The notes: generated by a model not told the origin, from the letters alone. A stretch of DNA of 64,000 nucleotides from Falsochrobactrum shanghaiense (GCF_003149535.1 NZ_QGDB01000003.1:310001-374000); one strand, 5' to 3'; counted from the first letter of the stretch, positions 45,351 to 54,880 are shown. Translations and numbers: made by a program.

Positions 45351-45994
45351 CATCCGGGCGAACACCCATTGCGGGGGCAATCATCGCAGGCGGGCTTTCC
45401 AGTCGGATGCAGGCGGGCGGAATCTCCGGCGACAAATTCTTTCAGGAAATCGATTCCCGCGCAATCATCGAACATGTCACCAGCCGGCTATCACCGCAGG
45501 TCGATATGCTGTTCATCAATGCAAATTGCGATCCCTTGCTGCTGGAGCCATTAGGGTGCCCGGTCATTCCCGACACAAAGAACCGCCATGGCGGACCACT
45601 CGTCGGTCTGCTGGCGGCGCTGCGTTTTGCCCAAACCTCCCCTTTCATGCTCAGTGCAACCGCCGACTGCCCTTTCTTGCCGCAAAACCTTGTCGAGCGC
45701 CTCAGCGAGCGCCAGGAAAAGACCGGCGCAGCTATTGTGCTTGCGTCATCGCAGGGTCATGTCCATCCTGTTTTCGGCCTGTGGCATACCAGCCTTGCGG
45801 AACCACTCGAAGCTTGGCTGGCGGATGCGCCGAAAGCAAGCGTGCGGGCCTTTGCCACCCATACCGGTTATGAGATCGTGGAATTTCCGCTCATCCCGCT
45901 TGCAGGGCAAAATGAAACCCTGGACCCATTCTTCAATATCAACCGGCCCGACGATCTCGCTGAAGCCCGGCGGCTGCATGAGGCGCTCAAATGA
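45347..45994 (+). CDS. mobA: molybdenum cofactor guanylyltransferase
   Basis: The 215-aa enzyme adds GMP to molybdopterin. The nucleotide motif is IAGAIIAGGLSSRMQAGGISGDKFF near residue 10, a form of GG-x-S-x-R-M. Later RHGGPLVGLLAAL-type and ATADCPFLP segments follow, with the NINRPDDL end. The start at 45347 overlaps the transporter stop; the frame is open far upstream inside that gene but lacks family resemblance there. Its stop overlaps mobB. Confidence 0.92.
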   Translation: MTSGRTPIAGAIIAGGLSSRMQAGGISGDKFFQEIDSRAIIEHVTSRLSPQVDMLFINANCDPLLLEPLGCPVIPDTKNRHGGPLVGLLAALRFAQTSPFMLSATADCPFLPQNLVERLSERQEKTGAAIVLASSQGHVHPVFGLWHTSLAEPLEAWLADAPKASVRAFATHTGYEIVEFPLIPLAGQNETLDPFFNINRPDDLAEARRLHEALK

Positions 45995-46506
45995 CGCAAA
46001 AACTATTTGGCATTACCGGCTGGAAGAACTCCGGCAAAACGACCCTGACCGAACGGCTTGTGCAAATATTCACCGAACGCGGCTATCGTATCTCTACCAT
46101 CAAACATGCCCATCATAATTTCGACATCGACCATCATGGCACCGATTCATGGCGCCACCGCGAAGCCGGTGCAGCAGAGGTCGCTATCGTCTCATCGGCG
46201 CGTTACGCGATTATGCATGAAAATCTGGGTGAAGAAGAGCCATCCCTGCAGGAAATTGCCAGCAAGCTGGCTCCTTGCGACCTTGTTCTCGTCGAAGGCT
46301 ACAAGAGCGAATCCCACCCCAAGATCGAATTAAGACGCGAAGGCAGCCATGGCGGCCCCCCCATGTCGGCAAGCTATCCCAACATCATTGCCGTAGCGAG
46401 CGATCATCCACAGCCTGACGAGGAACTTGCCGTGTTTGACATGGACGCAGTGGAAGATATTGCCAATTTTATTGGACGATTTATGCGGCTCGGCGATAAT
46501 CCGTAA
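45991..46506 (+). CDS. mobB: molybdopterin-guanine dinucleotide biosynthesis adaptor
   Basis: The 171-aa P-loop protein has Walker A GITGWKNSGKTTLTERLV at the start, IKHAHHNFDIDHHGTDSWRHREAGA, and LVLVEGYKSESHPKIEL. It binds GTP and assists MobA. Its ATG overlaps the mobA stop by 4 bp. Length is normal. No terminator is clear right after it. Confidence 0.93.
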   Translation: MTQKLFGITGWKNSGKTTLTERLVQIFTERGYRISTIKHAHHNFDIDHHGTDSWRHREAGAAEVAIVSSARYAIMHENLGEEEPSLQEIASKLAPCDLVLVEGYKSESHPKIELRREGSHGGPPMSASYPNIIAVASDHPQPDEELAVFDMDAVEDIANFIGRFMRLGDNP

Positions 46507-46830
46507 ATATTGGGCTGTTCTTAGTGTTATATGCTGTCATTTCCACTTTTACTGCGGATTTATGTGTGATTTCAGTGGTCGGGTTATAAAATTAAATTGC
46601 GCGGGGCAACTTGCCATGCCACCGGCAATGGTGAAAACATTGGGGCAAGCGCAGATGCTTGAGCATAAATGCGAAAAAATATTGCGTGGCATCCGCTATT
46701 GCATCTATTGATAGGAGTCAGGGGCGCTATCAGATCTGCCATGCATGGCAAATGGTCGCGAATATCCCATCAGGCGGCTGTACCAGAAGAAGAATCAGGG
46801 AACCAGCCACAACAAACGAGAGGATAAGAA
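46507..46830 (+). promoter_or_regulatory. leader region of the amino-acid ABC operon
   Basis: About 324 bp with a good ribosome site (GAGAGGAT) before the binding-protein gene. The middle is AT-rich (TTATAAAATTAAATTG near 46585) and may hold the promoter. No small gene, riboswitch or terminator was recognised. Confidence 0.35.
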
Positions 46831-47637
46831 ATGCGCGTTATAAAGCGTATCGCTGCAGCAACGTCGGTTGCAGCACTTGCTATCGTGATCGGCGGCATGA
46901 ATGCCGGAACTGCCAATGCACAAGAAACGATGAAATTGCGGATCGGCACTGAGGGCGCCTATCCTCCCTTCAATTTCATCCAGCCGGACGGCACTCTTTC
47001 CGGTTTCGACATTGATATTGCCAAAGCGCTGTGCGTCGAAATGAAAGCGGAATGCGAGTTCGTGACGCAGGAATGGGACGGGGCGATCCCTGCCCTGCAG
47101 GCCGGCAAGTTCGATGCTTTCATCGCGTCGATGTCCATCACCGACGAGCGCAAGAAGCAGGTCGATTTTTCCAACAAATATTACAACACCCCGCCCGCAA
47201 TCGTCGCTCCCAAGGATAGCGACATCAAGGGCGTGACCAAGGAAGATCTCGCGGGCAAGACAATCGGGGTTCAGGTCTCTACCACCCACGCCAATTACGC
47301 CGAAAAAGCCTTCACGGACAGTACGATCAAAGCCTATCCAACTGCGGAAGAATACCGCCTCGATCTCGCCAATGGGCGTCTGGATGCCGTCAATGACGAC
47401 AGCGTGACGCTTGCCGAATGGCTGAAGACGGAAGACGGCGCATGCTGCAAGATGATCGGCACCTATCCACCAGTCATTGAGATTCACGGACCCGGCGCGG
47501 GCGTGGCGATCAAGAAAGGCCGTCAGGATCTGGTTGACAAGTTCAACGAGGCCATCAAGGCCATCCGCACCAACGGCAAATACAAGGAAATCAATGACAA
47601 GTACTTTGATTTCGATGCCTATGGCGCTGAAAATTAA
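46831..47637 (+). CDS. periplasmic polar amino-acid binding protein of an ABC importer
   Basis: The 268-aa solute-binding protein has a signal peptide ending NAQ/E near residue 31, then KLRIGTEGAYPPFNFIQPDGTLSGFDIDIAKALC, WDGAIPALQAGKFDAFIASMSITDERKKQVDFS and a terminal KYFDFDAYG. These are marks of the lysine/arginine/ornithine/histidine-type family. The ligand is not certain. Two permease genes follow after 331 bp, an unusually long gap that holds a hairpin and a RIME-like repeat. Confidence 0.9.
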   Translation: MRVIKRIAAATSVAALAIVIGGMNAGTANAQETMKLRIGTEGAYPPFNFIQPDGTLSGFDIDIAKALCVEMKAECEFVTQEWDGAIPALQAGKFDAFIASMSITDERKKQVDFSNKYYNTPPAIVAPKDSDIKGVTKEDLAGKTIGVQVSTTHANYAEKAFTDSTIKAYPTAEEYRLDLANGRLDAVNDDSVTLAEWLKTEDGACCKMIGTYPPVIEIHGPGAGVAIKKGRQDLVDKFNEAIKAIRTNGKYKEINDKYFDFDAYGAEN

Positions 47638-47655
47638 TTCAATCTGACAGTGCAA

Positions 47656-47683
47656 CGCCGGTTTACTCACGCGTAAACCGGCG
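47656..47683. terminator. hairpin after the binding-protein gene
   Basis: CGCCGGTTTA pairs with TAAACCGGCG around an 8-nt loop, 18 bp after the stop. There is no T-tract on the plus strand, so it more likely stabilises the upstream mRNA or causes partial termination, which would give more binding protein than permease. Confidence 0.55.
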
Positions 47684-47709
47684 TAATCATTGGAGCATTG
47701 CCAGCAAAA

Positions 47710-47742
47710 GCCGTAAACCGGTTTTGCGTCGGATAATGCTAC
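47710..47742. repeat. RIME-like repeat fragment
   Basis: GTAAACCGGTTTTGCGTCGGATAATGC-type sequence (segment around 47710-47742) is closely matched at 49522-49552 by AAAGCGTGAAACGGTTTGTG followed by TCGGATAATG. Both flank the permease pair. They look like half units of the palindromic repeats of this bacterial group. Confidence 0.45.
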
Positions 47743-47968
47743 AAAACAAAGACTTGAGGCGCGGTTCCAGCGATTCTGTTTAAACAGGAACCGATCTCAT
47801 GTGATGGTTTTGATGTTCATATCCTTGCATGGGATTTGCGTTCATGGACTTCAAGTCTGTAAACCACACTAGCACTTGTCAGGCGGGAGATCGGCAAGGC
47901 GATTTCAGTGGAGTTTTCATTGCAGGTTTTAATGACTTATATACGGCCTCTGGGAAGGGAATAGGCGC
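47743..47968. other. rest of the gap before the permease genes
   Basis: About 225 bp with no open gene. A site GGGAAGGGA lies before the permease ATG. A second promoter could lie here, but none was assigned. Confidence 0.3.
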
Positions 47969-48691
47969 ATGGAACATTACGCCACCTTGTTAGGTTTTAG
48001 CTCCAGTGGCTGGGGAACGAGTATTGCCTGGGGGCTTCTGGTCACGATTTCCCTGGCTCTTGCAACATTGCCGGTGGGCTTGGCTCTTGGTTTTTTTGTG
48101 GCACTGGGCAAACAGTCGGAAGAACCGTCAATACGGCTTGCGTGCAATATCTACACCACGATATTCCGGGGTTTGCCGGAGCTTCTCACGCTCTTTCTCG
48201 TTTATTTTGGCGCCTCGCTGGGATTGCAACAATTACTCAGCTTTTTCAATATCGAAGCCAGAATCGAGATCAATGCCTTCATGGCAGGCATGATCGCACT
48301 GGGCTTCGTGTTTTCTTCCTATTCGAGCGAGGTTTTTCTTTCGGCATTCCGCGCTATTCCTCGCGGGCAATATGAAGGCGGCTATGCGGTCGGGCTGTCG
48401 CACTGGCAGACAATGCGCATGGTCGTTCTGCCGCAACTCATTCGCATCGCCCTGCCGGGCCTTGCAAATCTCTGGCTTGTCCTGTTGAAAGACACATCGC
48501 TCGTCTCCGTTATCAGCCTGTCGGATATTCTGCGCCAGACATCCATTGCAGCCCGTGTGACAAAAGAACCTTTCCTCTTCTTCGGTGTTGCCTGCCTGCT
48601 CTATCTCGCTCTTGCAATCATTTCCTCCTATTTCATTGGACGCATCGCCCGCTGGGCTGATGCTGGCAACAATTCTTCGCGGGGGGCATGA
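47969..48691 (+). CDS. amino-acid ABC transporter permease (HisQ/OccQ type)
   Basis: The 240-aa inner-membrane protein has about five helices and the EAA loop SHWQTMRMVVLPQLIRIALPGLANLW, typical of the HisM/HisQ permease family, plus the early GLLVTISLALATLPVGLALGF. It pairs with the next gene, whose start overlaps its stop by 4 bp (ATGA). Confidence 0.9.
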   Translation: MEHYATLLGFSSSGWGTSIAWGLLVTISLALATLPVGLALGFFVALGKQSEEPSIRLACNIYTTIFRGLPELLTLFLVYFGASLGLQQLLSFFNIEARIEINAFMAGMIALGFVFSSYSSEVFLSAFRAIPRGQYEGGYAVGLSHWQTMRMVVLPQLIRIALPGLANLWLVLLKDTSLVSVISLSDILRQTSIAARVTKEPFLFFGVACLLYLALAIISSYFIGRIARWADAGNNSSRGA

Positions 48692-49524
48692 TCATGAGCG
48701 ATATTACTTCCGGAAACTCAAGCGCCCTGCCCCCGCCCCCGGTCATCAAAAGCTGGACACGCGGGCGCATTGCCGGTCATGTGGCCATTGCCATCTGGGC
48801 TGTGCTTTTCGCCGGGCTTGCGATCTATCTTTATAATAGCTGGCGTATCGATCTCTTTGAAACCTATGGGCCGCGTTATTGGTCCGGCCTGCTTACCACG
48901 CTGAAGCTGGTTGCGGTTTCGATCATGATCGGGGCCATCCTGTCGCTGCCCATTACAGCGGCGCGCATGTCCAGGAAGCGCTGGCTTCGCAATATCGCCT
49001 TTGGCTATGTCTATTTCTTTCGCGGAACGCCTCTTCTGGCACAGACCTTCCTGATCTATTACGGTTTCGGGACTTTCCGGCCGTTTCTGGAAGATATTGG
49101 CCTGTGGACATTTTTCCGCGATGCATGGAGCTGCGCCATCCTGGCCTTTTCCCTGAATACAGCCGCCTATCAGGCAGAAATTCTGCGGGGCGCCATTCAG
49201 AGCGTTCCCGCCGGCCAATGGGAGGGTGCCGCCGCACTGGGCATTTCCAAGCGGGTGGCGTTCTGGAAAGTCATTCTCCCGCAGGCTCTGATCGTGGCCC
49301 TGCGTCCTTATGGCAATGAGATCATTCTCATGATCAAGGGGTCCGCAATTGTAGCCATCATCACCGTGCTTGATCTCATGGGTGAAACACGGCGAGCCTA
49401 TTCGCGTACTTTCGACTTCCAGACCTATCTGTGGGCAGCGGTAATATATCTTCTCATTGTCGAATGCCTGCGGCACATCTGGGATTTCCTTGAAAGACGG
49501 CTCACACGGCATCTTGTTCGCTAA
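48688..49524 (+). CDS. amino-acid ABC transporter permease (HisM/OccM type)
   Basis: The 278-aa inner-membrane protein has a cytoplasmic N-terminal stretch of about 25 residues, then about five helices. RGTPLLAQTFLIYYG and the EAA loop ALGISKRVAFWKVILPQALIVALRPYGNE are visible. It completes the permease dimer. The next gene is not an ATPase, so the ATP-binding subunit must come from elsewhere. An internal ATG at 48694 is another possible start. Confidence 0.9.
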   Translation: MIMSDITSGNSSALPPPPVIKSWTRGRIAGHVAIAIWAVLFAGLAIYLYNSWRIDLFETYGPRYWSGLLTTLKLVAVSIMIGAILSLPITAARMSRKRWLRNIAFGYVYFFRGTPLLAQTFLIYYGFGTFRPFLEDIGLWTFFRDAWSCAILAFSLNTAAYQAEILRGAIQSVPAGQWEGAAALGISKRVAFWKVILPQALIVALRPYGNEIILMIKGSAIVAIITVLDLMGETRRAYSRTFDFQTYLWAAVIYLLIVECLRHIWDFLERRLTRHLVR

Positions 49525-49552
49525 AGCGTGAAACGGTTTGTGTCGGATAATG
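49522..49552. repeat. RIME-like repeat fragment after the permease genes
   Basis: It begins within the stop codon of the permease gene and shares the CGGATAATG core with the copy at 47710-47742. It lies in the short gap before the dehydrogenase gene. Confidence 0.4.
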
Positions 49553-49586
49553 GGTCTATTCAGGACATTTGAGGAGGAATAAGGGA

Positions 49587-50462
49587 ATGACAGCAATAAA
49601 AGTAGCCTTCCTGGGCCTTGGCGTAATGGGCTATCCGATGGCGGGCCACTTGAAGGTCAAGGGCGGCCATGATGTTACCGTCTACAATCGCACTACGGCC
49701 AAAGCGCAAAAATGGGCGCAGGAATATAGTGGCAAATCCGCCGCTACGCCGAAGGAAGCCGTAGAGGATGCGGACTTCGTTTTCAGTTGCGTCGGCAATG
49801 ATGACGATCTGCGCTCCGTCACCACCGGTCCCGAAGGTGCTTTTATCGCGATGAAGAAGAATGCGGTCTTCATCGACAATACGACCGCTTCCGCGGAGGT
49901 TGCGCGCGAGTTGAATATGGAAGCGCAAAAGCGCGGCTTTCATTTTCTCGATGCCCCGGTTTCCGGTGGTCAGGCAGGCGCTGAAAATGGCGTGCTGACG
50001 GTGATGGTCGGGGGAGCGGACGATGTTTTTGAGCGCTCAAAACCGGTCATCGAAGCCTATGCCCGTTCGGTTGGCCTTATGGGGCCAAGTGGTTCCGGTC
50101 AGCTTGCCAAGATGGTCAACCAGATCTGCATTGCGGGTCTGGTGCAGGGCCTTGCGGAAGGCATTCACTTCGGCAAGAAAGCAGGGCTTGATATTGAGAA
50201 ACTGATTTCGGTCATCTCCAAGGGAGCGGCTGGCTCCTGGCAGATGGAAAACCGCTCCGGCACCATGGATCAGGGCAAATATGATTTCGGTTTTGCCGTG
50301 GACTGGATGCGCAAGGATCTTGGCATTTGCCTCGATGAAGCCAACCGCAACGGCGCTCTTTTACCCGTTACCGCTCTGGTGGATCAGTTCTATAAGGAAG
50401 TCCAAAAGATCGGCGGCGGACGATGGGATACGTCCTCGCTTCTCGCCCGTCTGGAGCAATAA
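49587..50462 (+). CDS. 3-hydroxyisobutyrate dehydrogenase-type NAD(P)-dependent oxidoreductase
   Basis: The 291-aa beta-hydroxyacid dehydrogenase has the Rossmann motif FLGLGVMGYPMAGHL, the substrate-binding FLDAPVSGGQAGAENG and the catalytic lysine region GSGQLAKMVNQI. It could act on 3-hydroxyisobutyrate, tartronate semialdehyde or a related acid; sequence alone does not decide. ATG 49587 follows a strong GAGGAGG; the frame is open six codons earlier. It ends with a terminator. Confidence 0.88.
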   Translation: MTAIKVAFLGLGVMGYPMAGHLKVKGGHDVTVYNRTTAKAQKWAQEYSGKSAATPKEAVEDADFVFSCVGNDDDLRSVTTGPEGAFIAMKKNAVFIDNTTASAEVARELNMEAQKRGFHFLDAPVSGGQAGAENGVLTVMVGGADDVFERSKPVIEAYARSVGLMGPSGSGQLAKMVNQICIAGLVQGLAEGIHFGKKAGLDIEKLISVISKGAAGSWQMENRSGTMDQGKYDFGFAVDWMRKDLGICLDEANRNGALLPVTALVDQFYKEVQKIGGGRWDTSSLLARLEQ

Positions 50463-50464
50463 AG

Positions 50465-50495
50465 CAAAAAGCCCGGATTGATCCGGGCTTTTTTA
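50465..50495 (+). terminator. terminator after the dehydrogenase gene
   Basis: AGCCCGGAT (50471-50479) pairs with ATCCGGGCT (50482-50490), with a short TG turn, followed by T6. It sits 8 bp after the stop. The A-run before it gives a T-run on the minus strand as well, so it may also serve the convergent porin gene. Confidence 0.88.
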
Positions 50496-50500
50496 TGCGA

Positions 50501-51730
50501 TCAAAACTTGATCTTGCCCGTCAATGATAAGGCCGTGACAATATCATCGCCGAAATCGCCAGCGGAGCCTGTCCCCGACAGGTTGACGCTGCGATCATCG
50601 AATTTGCCCGATTGCAGCCAGCCAAGCGCGCCCGCCAGACGGATTTCAAACTGTTCTGCGGGTTTATAATTTGTGCCCAGACCAAGCATCCAGGTGTCGG
50701 TTTGCACACTCAGACCTGTACTGGTCCCCCGATCCCAGGTCAGCGTCGCAGCAGCCGACCACTGATCATCGAACTTGTGGCCGATACCGCCAGAAACCGT
50801 CCAGCCATCGCGGAAAAAGAGATTAAGCGCCATGATTTCCTGACCCGGCGCGAAAATTCCGGCATAAACCATACCGGTACTATTTACGAAACTGATCCGC
50901 TCCACACTCGACCAGTTCGTCCATTTGACCGAACCGAAAGCCAGCCAATCGGGCGCAATGCCGGTCTGGAACTTGAACTCGACCGCTTGCGGGGTCGTGA
51001 CGTCACCCACCACCCCGACAGATGTATTGGGAATGATGTTTCCAACATTCCCTTCGAGCTCGTAATTCAGCTTTGAATGATAGACCAGACTTGCACGCAA
51101 GGCATATTCGGGAATCTCATAGGCCGCGCCAATACGCCAGCCAATGCTGTTGTCTTCAACATCAAGCGTACCGACACGGAAAGGAAGAGAATTCGAAGCA
51201 GGCAGAAGGCGCGTCTGCTCGCCCCTGATTTCCTGATAGCTCACACCGCCGAGAATACGAAAGTAACCTTTTTCACCAGCCGCGAAACGATAGGAACAAT
51301 TGAGGCCGTAGTCGTGCGAGGCGATTTTCTGTTCGATCGCGACATACATGCGGACCGTATCCATGCCCGCATCCGTATGGACGCCCCATGGTTGGCGATA
51401 TTGCGCCGCACAGGCCAGATCATCCGTCAAATCAAACTTGGCCGACAGTTTCGGAACCCAGTAGTTCTGCGCTTCCTTGACGGAAGTACTGTAGGGATTG
51501 CCGGTCAGCGGATTGATACCGCCCGTTGCCGCACCTATTCCCGAACCGTGGATATTTCTGAGCTTGCGTTGCGGCATGACGTAGGTAGCAGTCGTATCAA
51601 CGACATTGCCCTGCTCGAACAAAATGTCGAAATCCTGCAAATTGCGCTCAAAGCCTCCGGCCTGCGCATTTACGGCACCTCCCAACAAGACGGTAGCAGC
51701 GCCCACCAATTTTACATGCCGCAAATCCAT
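50501..51730 (-). CDS. FadL/OmpP1-type outer-membrane transport protein
   Basis: The 409-aa beta-barrel protein has a signal peptide ending near residue 24 (NAQA). GGFERNLQDFDILFEQG is typical of FadL N-termini. Alternating hydrophobic strands follow, and the last residue is phenylalanine (LTGKIKF), the usual signal for barrel insertion. FadL-like proteins let hydrophobic compounds such as long-chain fatty acids cross the outer membrane. It stands alone, convergent with the dehydrogenase. Confidence 0.85.
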   Translation of the reverse strand: MDLRHVKLVGAATVLLGGAVNAQAGGFERNLQDFDILFEQGNVVDTTATYVMPQRKLRNIHGSGIGAATGGINPLTGNPYSTSVKEAQNYWVPKLSAKFDLTDDLACAAQYRQPWGVHTDAGMDTVRMYVAIEQKIASHDYGLNCSYRFAAGEKGYFRILGGVSYQEIRGEQTRLLPASNSLPFRVGTLDVEDNSIGWRIGAAYEIPEYALRASLVYHSKLNYELEGNVGNIIPNTSVGVVGDVTTPQAVEFKFQTGIAPDWLAFGSVKWTNWSSVERISFVNSTGMVYAGIFAPGQEIMALNLFFRDGWTVSGGIGHKFDDQWSAAATLTWDRGTSTGLSVQTDTWMLGLGTNYKPAEQFEIRLAGALGWLQSGKFDDRSVNLSGTGSAGDFGDDIVTALSLTGKIKF

Positions 51731-52147
51731 AAATGTGCTCCAAACGCAAGAACCGCTAGTTGACGTGAACGTAAATCAAGAATGATTTACCCTGCAAGTT
51801 CCATATATTGGGGATCGTTTAAACAGAAGCATCCGCTATAGAAGAAATCGCTGAAATGCAGAGGTAATTATAAAAAATCCGGAGATTTAAGGGATATTTC
51901 AATCCGGAAACGCCATTTTCAGCCAATATTTCGCCTGTTTTTCGCCTTGTTGCCAAAGCGCAACAGACGTCCAAAACTATCAAACAACGCACTTGGCCAA
52001 AGCTGGATGGCCTGAAACGAAACAGGCTCCCATATCGTTTCAAGCCAGACAAAAATGGTCGGCATTTTTTGCCGGTCAACCGATTCGAGCCGCCAGTGTG
52101 GTTTCGATCCGGATTCACCCAGATCGAAACCTGTTCTGATGCTTATA
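51731..52147. other. intergenic region between valS and the porin gene
   Basis: About 417 bp. It should hold the porin promoter. A frame on the minus strand running on from the valS end to 51919 reads as plausible protein (RLESVDRQKMPTIFVW, LETIWEPVSFQAIQLWPSAL), but its only ATG (52065) has no ribosome site. See the separate low-confidence entry. Confidence 0.35.
51919..52065 (-). CDS. possible 48-aa small protein downstream of valS
   Basis: The frame starts MPTIFVWLETIWEPVSFQA and ends with a basic tail (GNKAKNRRNIG). Composition and codon use look protein-like, and the open frame goes back to valS without a stop, but there is no clear ribosome site at ATG 52065. It may be a real small protein starting at a non-ATG codon further up, or chance. 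Confidence 0.25.
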   Translation of the reverse strand: MPTIFVWLETIWEPVSFQAIQLWPSALFDSFGRLLRFGNKAKNRRNIG

Positions 52148-54880
52148 TTAACCGGCCTCGCGAATGCGCGCTTCTGCGGTGGCCACCCGTGCGGCTGCAT
52201 CGTTGAGTTCAACCAGTCTCGCGCGTTCGGCCTCGACCACTTCTTCGCGGGCATTGGCGACAAATTTCTCGTTTGCGAGCTTCTTCTCGATACGCTCTTT
52301 TTCCGCGGCGATCTTGCCTGCTTCCTTGGCCAGACGCGCGGCTTCGGCTTTAAGATCAATCAGGCTGCCCAGCGGAATACATATCGTCGCTTCGCCAAGC
52401 ACTATCTGCGCCGCCCCCTTGGGAGCCTGGGTTTCAAAGGAAATGCTTTCCACGCGGGCCAGTCGCTTAATGGCGGCGTCATGACGATTGAAACGGTCAA
52501 CCGTCGCGGAACCAGCATCAAGAACGACAATGGGTGCGACCGCACCTGCCGGAACGTTCATTTCAACGCGCACGGAGCGAATACCGGTGACGAGATCCAC
52601 CAGCCAGTTAATATCGGCTGCAGCGTCTTCATCTTCAAAGGAAAGCTCCGGCCAATGCGCCAATGCAAGGACACTATCGCGGCTTTTCCCTTCACCCGCC
52701 GTCAAGGACCAGAGTTCCTCGGTCATGAAGGGCATGAAAGGATGCAGAAGCTTGTAAATCTGGTCCAGACAATAGGCCGCCGTTGCCTGCGCCTCGGCTT
52801 TGGCAGCTTCATCGTCACCCATGAAGATCGGCTTGAGAAGCTCAAGATACCAGTCACAGAACTGATGCCAGACAAAGCGATAAGCAGCACCTGCCGCTTC
52901 GTTGAAGCGGTAATCGACAATACCTGCGGTCACGGCATGAGCGGCTTTGGTCAGTTCCGTCAAAATCCAGCGATTGACCGCAAGACCGGCATTCTCCGGC
53001 ACAAATTCCGGGTCGAGCCTTGCGCCATTCATTTGCGCGAAACGCGTCGCGTTCCAGAGTTTGGTGCCAAAATTGCGGTAGCCTGCGATACGTGCCGGAT
53101 CGAGCTTCACGTCGCGGCCCTGCGCCGCCATGATAGCCAGCGTGAAGCGCAGCGCATCGGCACCATATTCATCCATCAGCTCCAGCGGGTCGATGACATT
53201 GCCCTTGGACTTGGACATTTTCGCGCCATGCTTGTCGCGCACGAGGGCGTGAAGATAGACCGTATGGAACGGAATTTCCTCCATGAAATGCAGGCCCATC
53301 ATCATCATGCGGGCAACCCAGAAAAACAGGATGTCAAAGCCCGTGACCAGAACGCTGGTTGGATAATAGGCTGCGAGTTCCGGGGTCTTATCCGGCCAGC
53401 CAAGCGTTGAAAACGGCCAGAGCGCCGATGAAAACCATGTGTCGAGCACGTCCGTATCGCGTTCGAGCGTGACATCCTCTCCATAATGGGCACGCGCGGC
53501 GGCGCTGGCTTCTTCTTCGCTTTTCTCGACAAAGCAAGTGCCATCAGGCCCATACCATGCCGGAATCTGATGCCCCCACCAAAGCTGACGCGAAACGCAC
53601 CAGGGCTGGATATTTTCCATCCAGTCGAAATAGGTCTTTTCCCAGTTTTTCGGTACGATCTGCGTGCGGCCATCGCGAACCGCCGCCATGGCAGGCTTTG
53701 CCAGTTCAGCAGCATTCACATACCACTGGTCGGTCAGGTAAGGTTCGATCGGCACGCCGCCGCGATCACCATGGGGAACGGCATGGGTGTGATCCTCGAT
53801 CTTTTCGAGATAACCGCGCTCATCCATCAATTCTACGATGCGCTTGCGTGCGGCAAAGCGGTCCTGACCATCCAGTTCAATGATCAGCGCCTTCAGCTCC
53901 GGCGTCAGTTGCAACCCTTCGAGAAATTCAACATTCTCCTTGAGCGTGATAGCCGCATTCGGGGTGAGAATATTGATGGCGCGCAGATCATTGCGTTTGC
54001 CGACTTCAAAGTCGTTGAAATCATGCGCAGGCGTGATCTTGACCGCCCCGGAGCCTGCTTCGGGATCGGCATAATCGTCAGCAACGATGGGAATATGTCG
54101 GCCAACGAGCGGCAGCACCACATCATTTCCGACAAGCGCATGATAGCGCCCGTCCTTGGGATTGACCGCGACGCCGCTATCGCCCAGCATGGTTTCAGGG
54201 CGGGTGGTGGCGACCACGATATAGGTATGCGGGTTTTCAGGATCGAACGGCACATTCTCCAGCGGATAACGGAAGTGCCACAGATGGCCTTTCGTCTCGC
54301 GAGATTCGACCTCGATGTCGGAAATAGCCGTCAGCAGCTTGGGATCCCAGTTCACCAGACGCTTGTCACGGTAGATAAGGCCCTGCTTGTGAAGCGTTAC
54401 GAAGACTTCGAGAACGGCGCGCGACAGGCCCTCATCCATCGTGAAGCGCTCACGCGACCAGTCGCATGATGCGCCCAGACGCCGTAGCTGATTGGAGATC
54501 ATGCCGCCGGATTCGGATTTCCACTGCCAGATGCGTTCAATGAATTTTTCACGCCCCATTGCGTGGCGATTGGGCTCCTGACGTTCGGCGAGTTGCCGTT
54601 CAACGACCATCTGCGTGGCAATGCCTGCATGGTCCATGCCCGGCTGCCACAAAACATTCTTGCCGCGCATGCGTTCAAAACGGACCATAATGTCCTGAAT
54701 CGTGTTGTTGAGCGCGTGGCCCATATGCAGCGATCCGGTGACATTGGGCGGCGGGATGACGACAGCAAAAGGATCAGCACCCGGTTTTGCCCCGGCACCC
54801 GCCTTGAATGCGCCAGCCTCATCCCAGCGTTCAGCGATTTTCGGCTCGACAGCCGCGGCGTCATAGGTCTTCTCAAGCAT
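52148..54880 (-). CDS. valS: valyl-tRNA synthetase
   Basis: The 910-aa class I synthetase charges tRNA-Val and edits threonine. The HIGH-type motif is PPPNVTGSLHMGHALNN at about 40-56. An editing domain follows, including TTRPETMLGD. KMSKS is in HGAKMSKSKGNVIDPLELMDEYG. The anticodon-binding domain and a C-terminal coiled coil (AEAARLAKEAGKIAAEKER) follow. Length is normal. Popz and bepC lie upstream on the same strand, each with its own terminator. Confidence 0.96.
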   Translation of the reverse strand: MLEKTYDAAAVEPKIAERWDEAGAFKAGAGAKPGADPFAVVIPPPNVTGSLHMGHALNNTIQDIMVRFERMRGKNVLWQPGMDHAGIATQMVVERQLAERQEPNRHAMGREKFIERIWQWKSESGGMISNQLRRLGASCDWSRERFTMDEGLSRAVLEVFVTLHKQGLIYRDKRLVNWDPKLLTAISDIEVESRETKGHLWHFRYPLENVPFDPENPHTYIVVATTRPETMLGDSGVAVNPKDGRYHALVGNDVVLPLVGRHIPIVADDYADPEAGSGAVKITPAHDFNDFEVGKRNDLRAINILTPNAAITLKENVEFLEGLQLTPELKALIIELDGQDRFAARKRIVELMDERGYLEKIEDHTHAVPHGDRGGVPIEPYLTDQWYVNAAELAKPAMAAVRDGRTQIVPKNWEKTYFDWMENIQPWCVSRQLWWGHQIPAWYGPDGTCFVEKSEEEASAAARAHYGEDVTLERDTDVLDTWFSSALWPFSTLGWPDKTPELAAYYPTSVLVTGFDILFFWVARMMMMGLHFMEEIPFHTVYLHALVRDKHGAKMSKSKGNVIDPLELMDEYGADALRFTLAIMAAQGRDVKLDPARIAGYRNFGTKLWNATRFAQMNGARLDPEFVPENAGLAVNRWILTELTKAAHAVTAGIVDYRFNEAAGAAYRFVWHQFCDWYLELLKPIFMGDDEAAKAEAQATAAYCLDQIYKLLHPFMPFMTEELWSLTAGEGKSRDSVLALAHWPELSFEDEDAAADINWLVDLVTGIRSVRVEMNVPAGAVAPIVVLDAGSATVDRFNRHDAAIKRLARVESISFETQAPKGAAQIVLGEATICIPLGSLIDLKAEAARLAKEAGKIAAEKERIEKKLANEKFVANAREEVVEAERARLVELNDAAARVATAEARIREAG

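Noticed and set aside
51819-52118. 99-aa open frame after valS
   Set aside because: No ribosome site and no family resemblance; another frame in the same stretch looks more protein-like but is itself only weakly supported.
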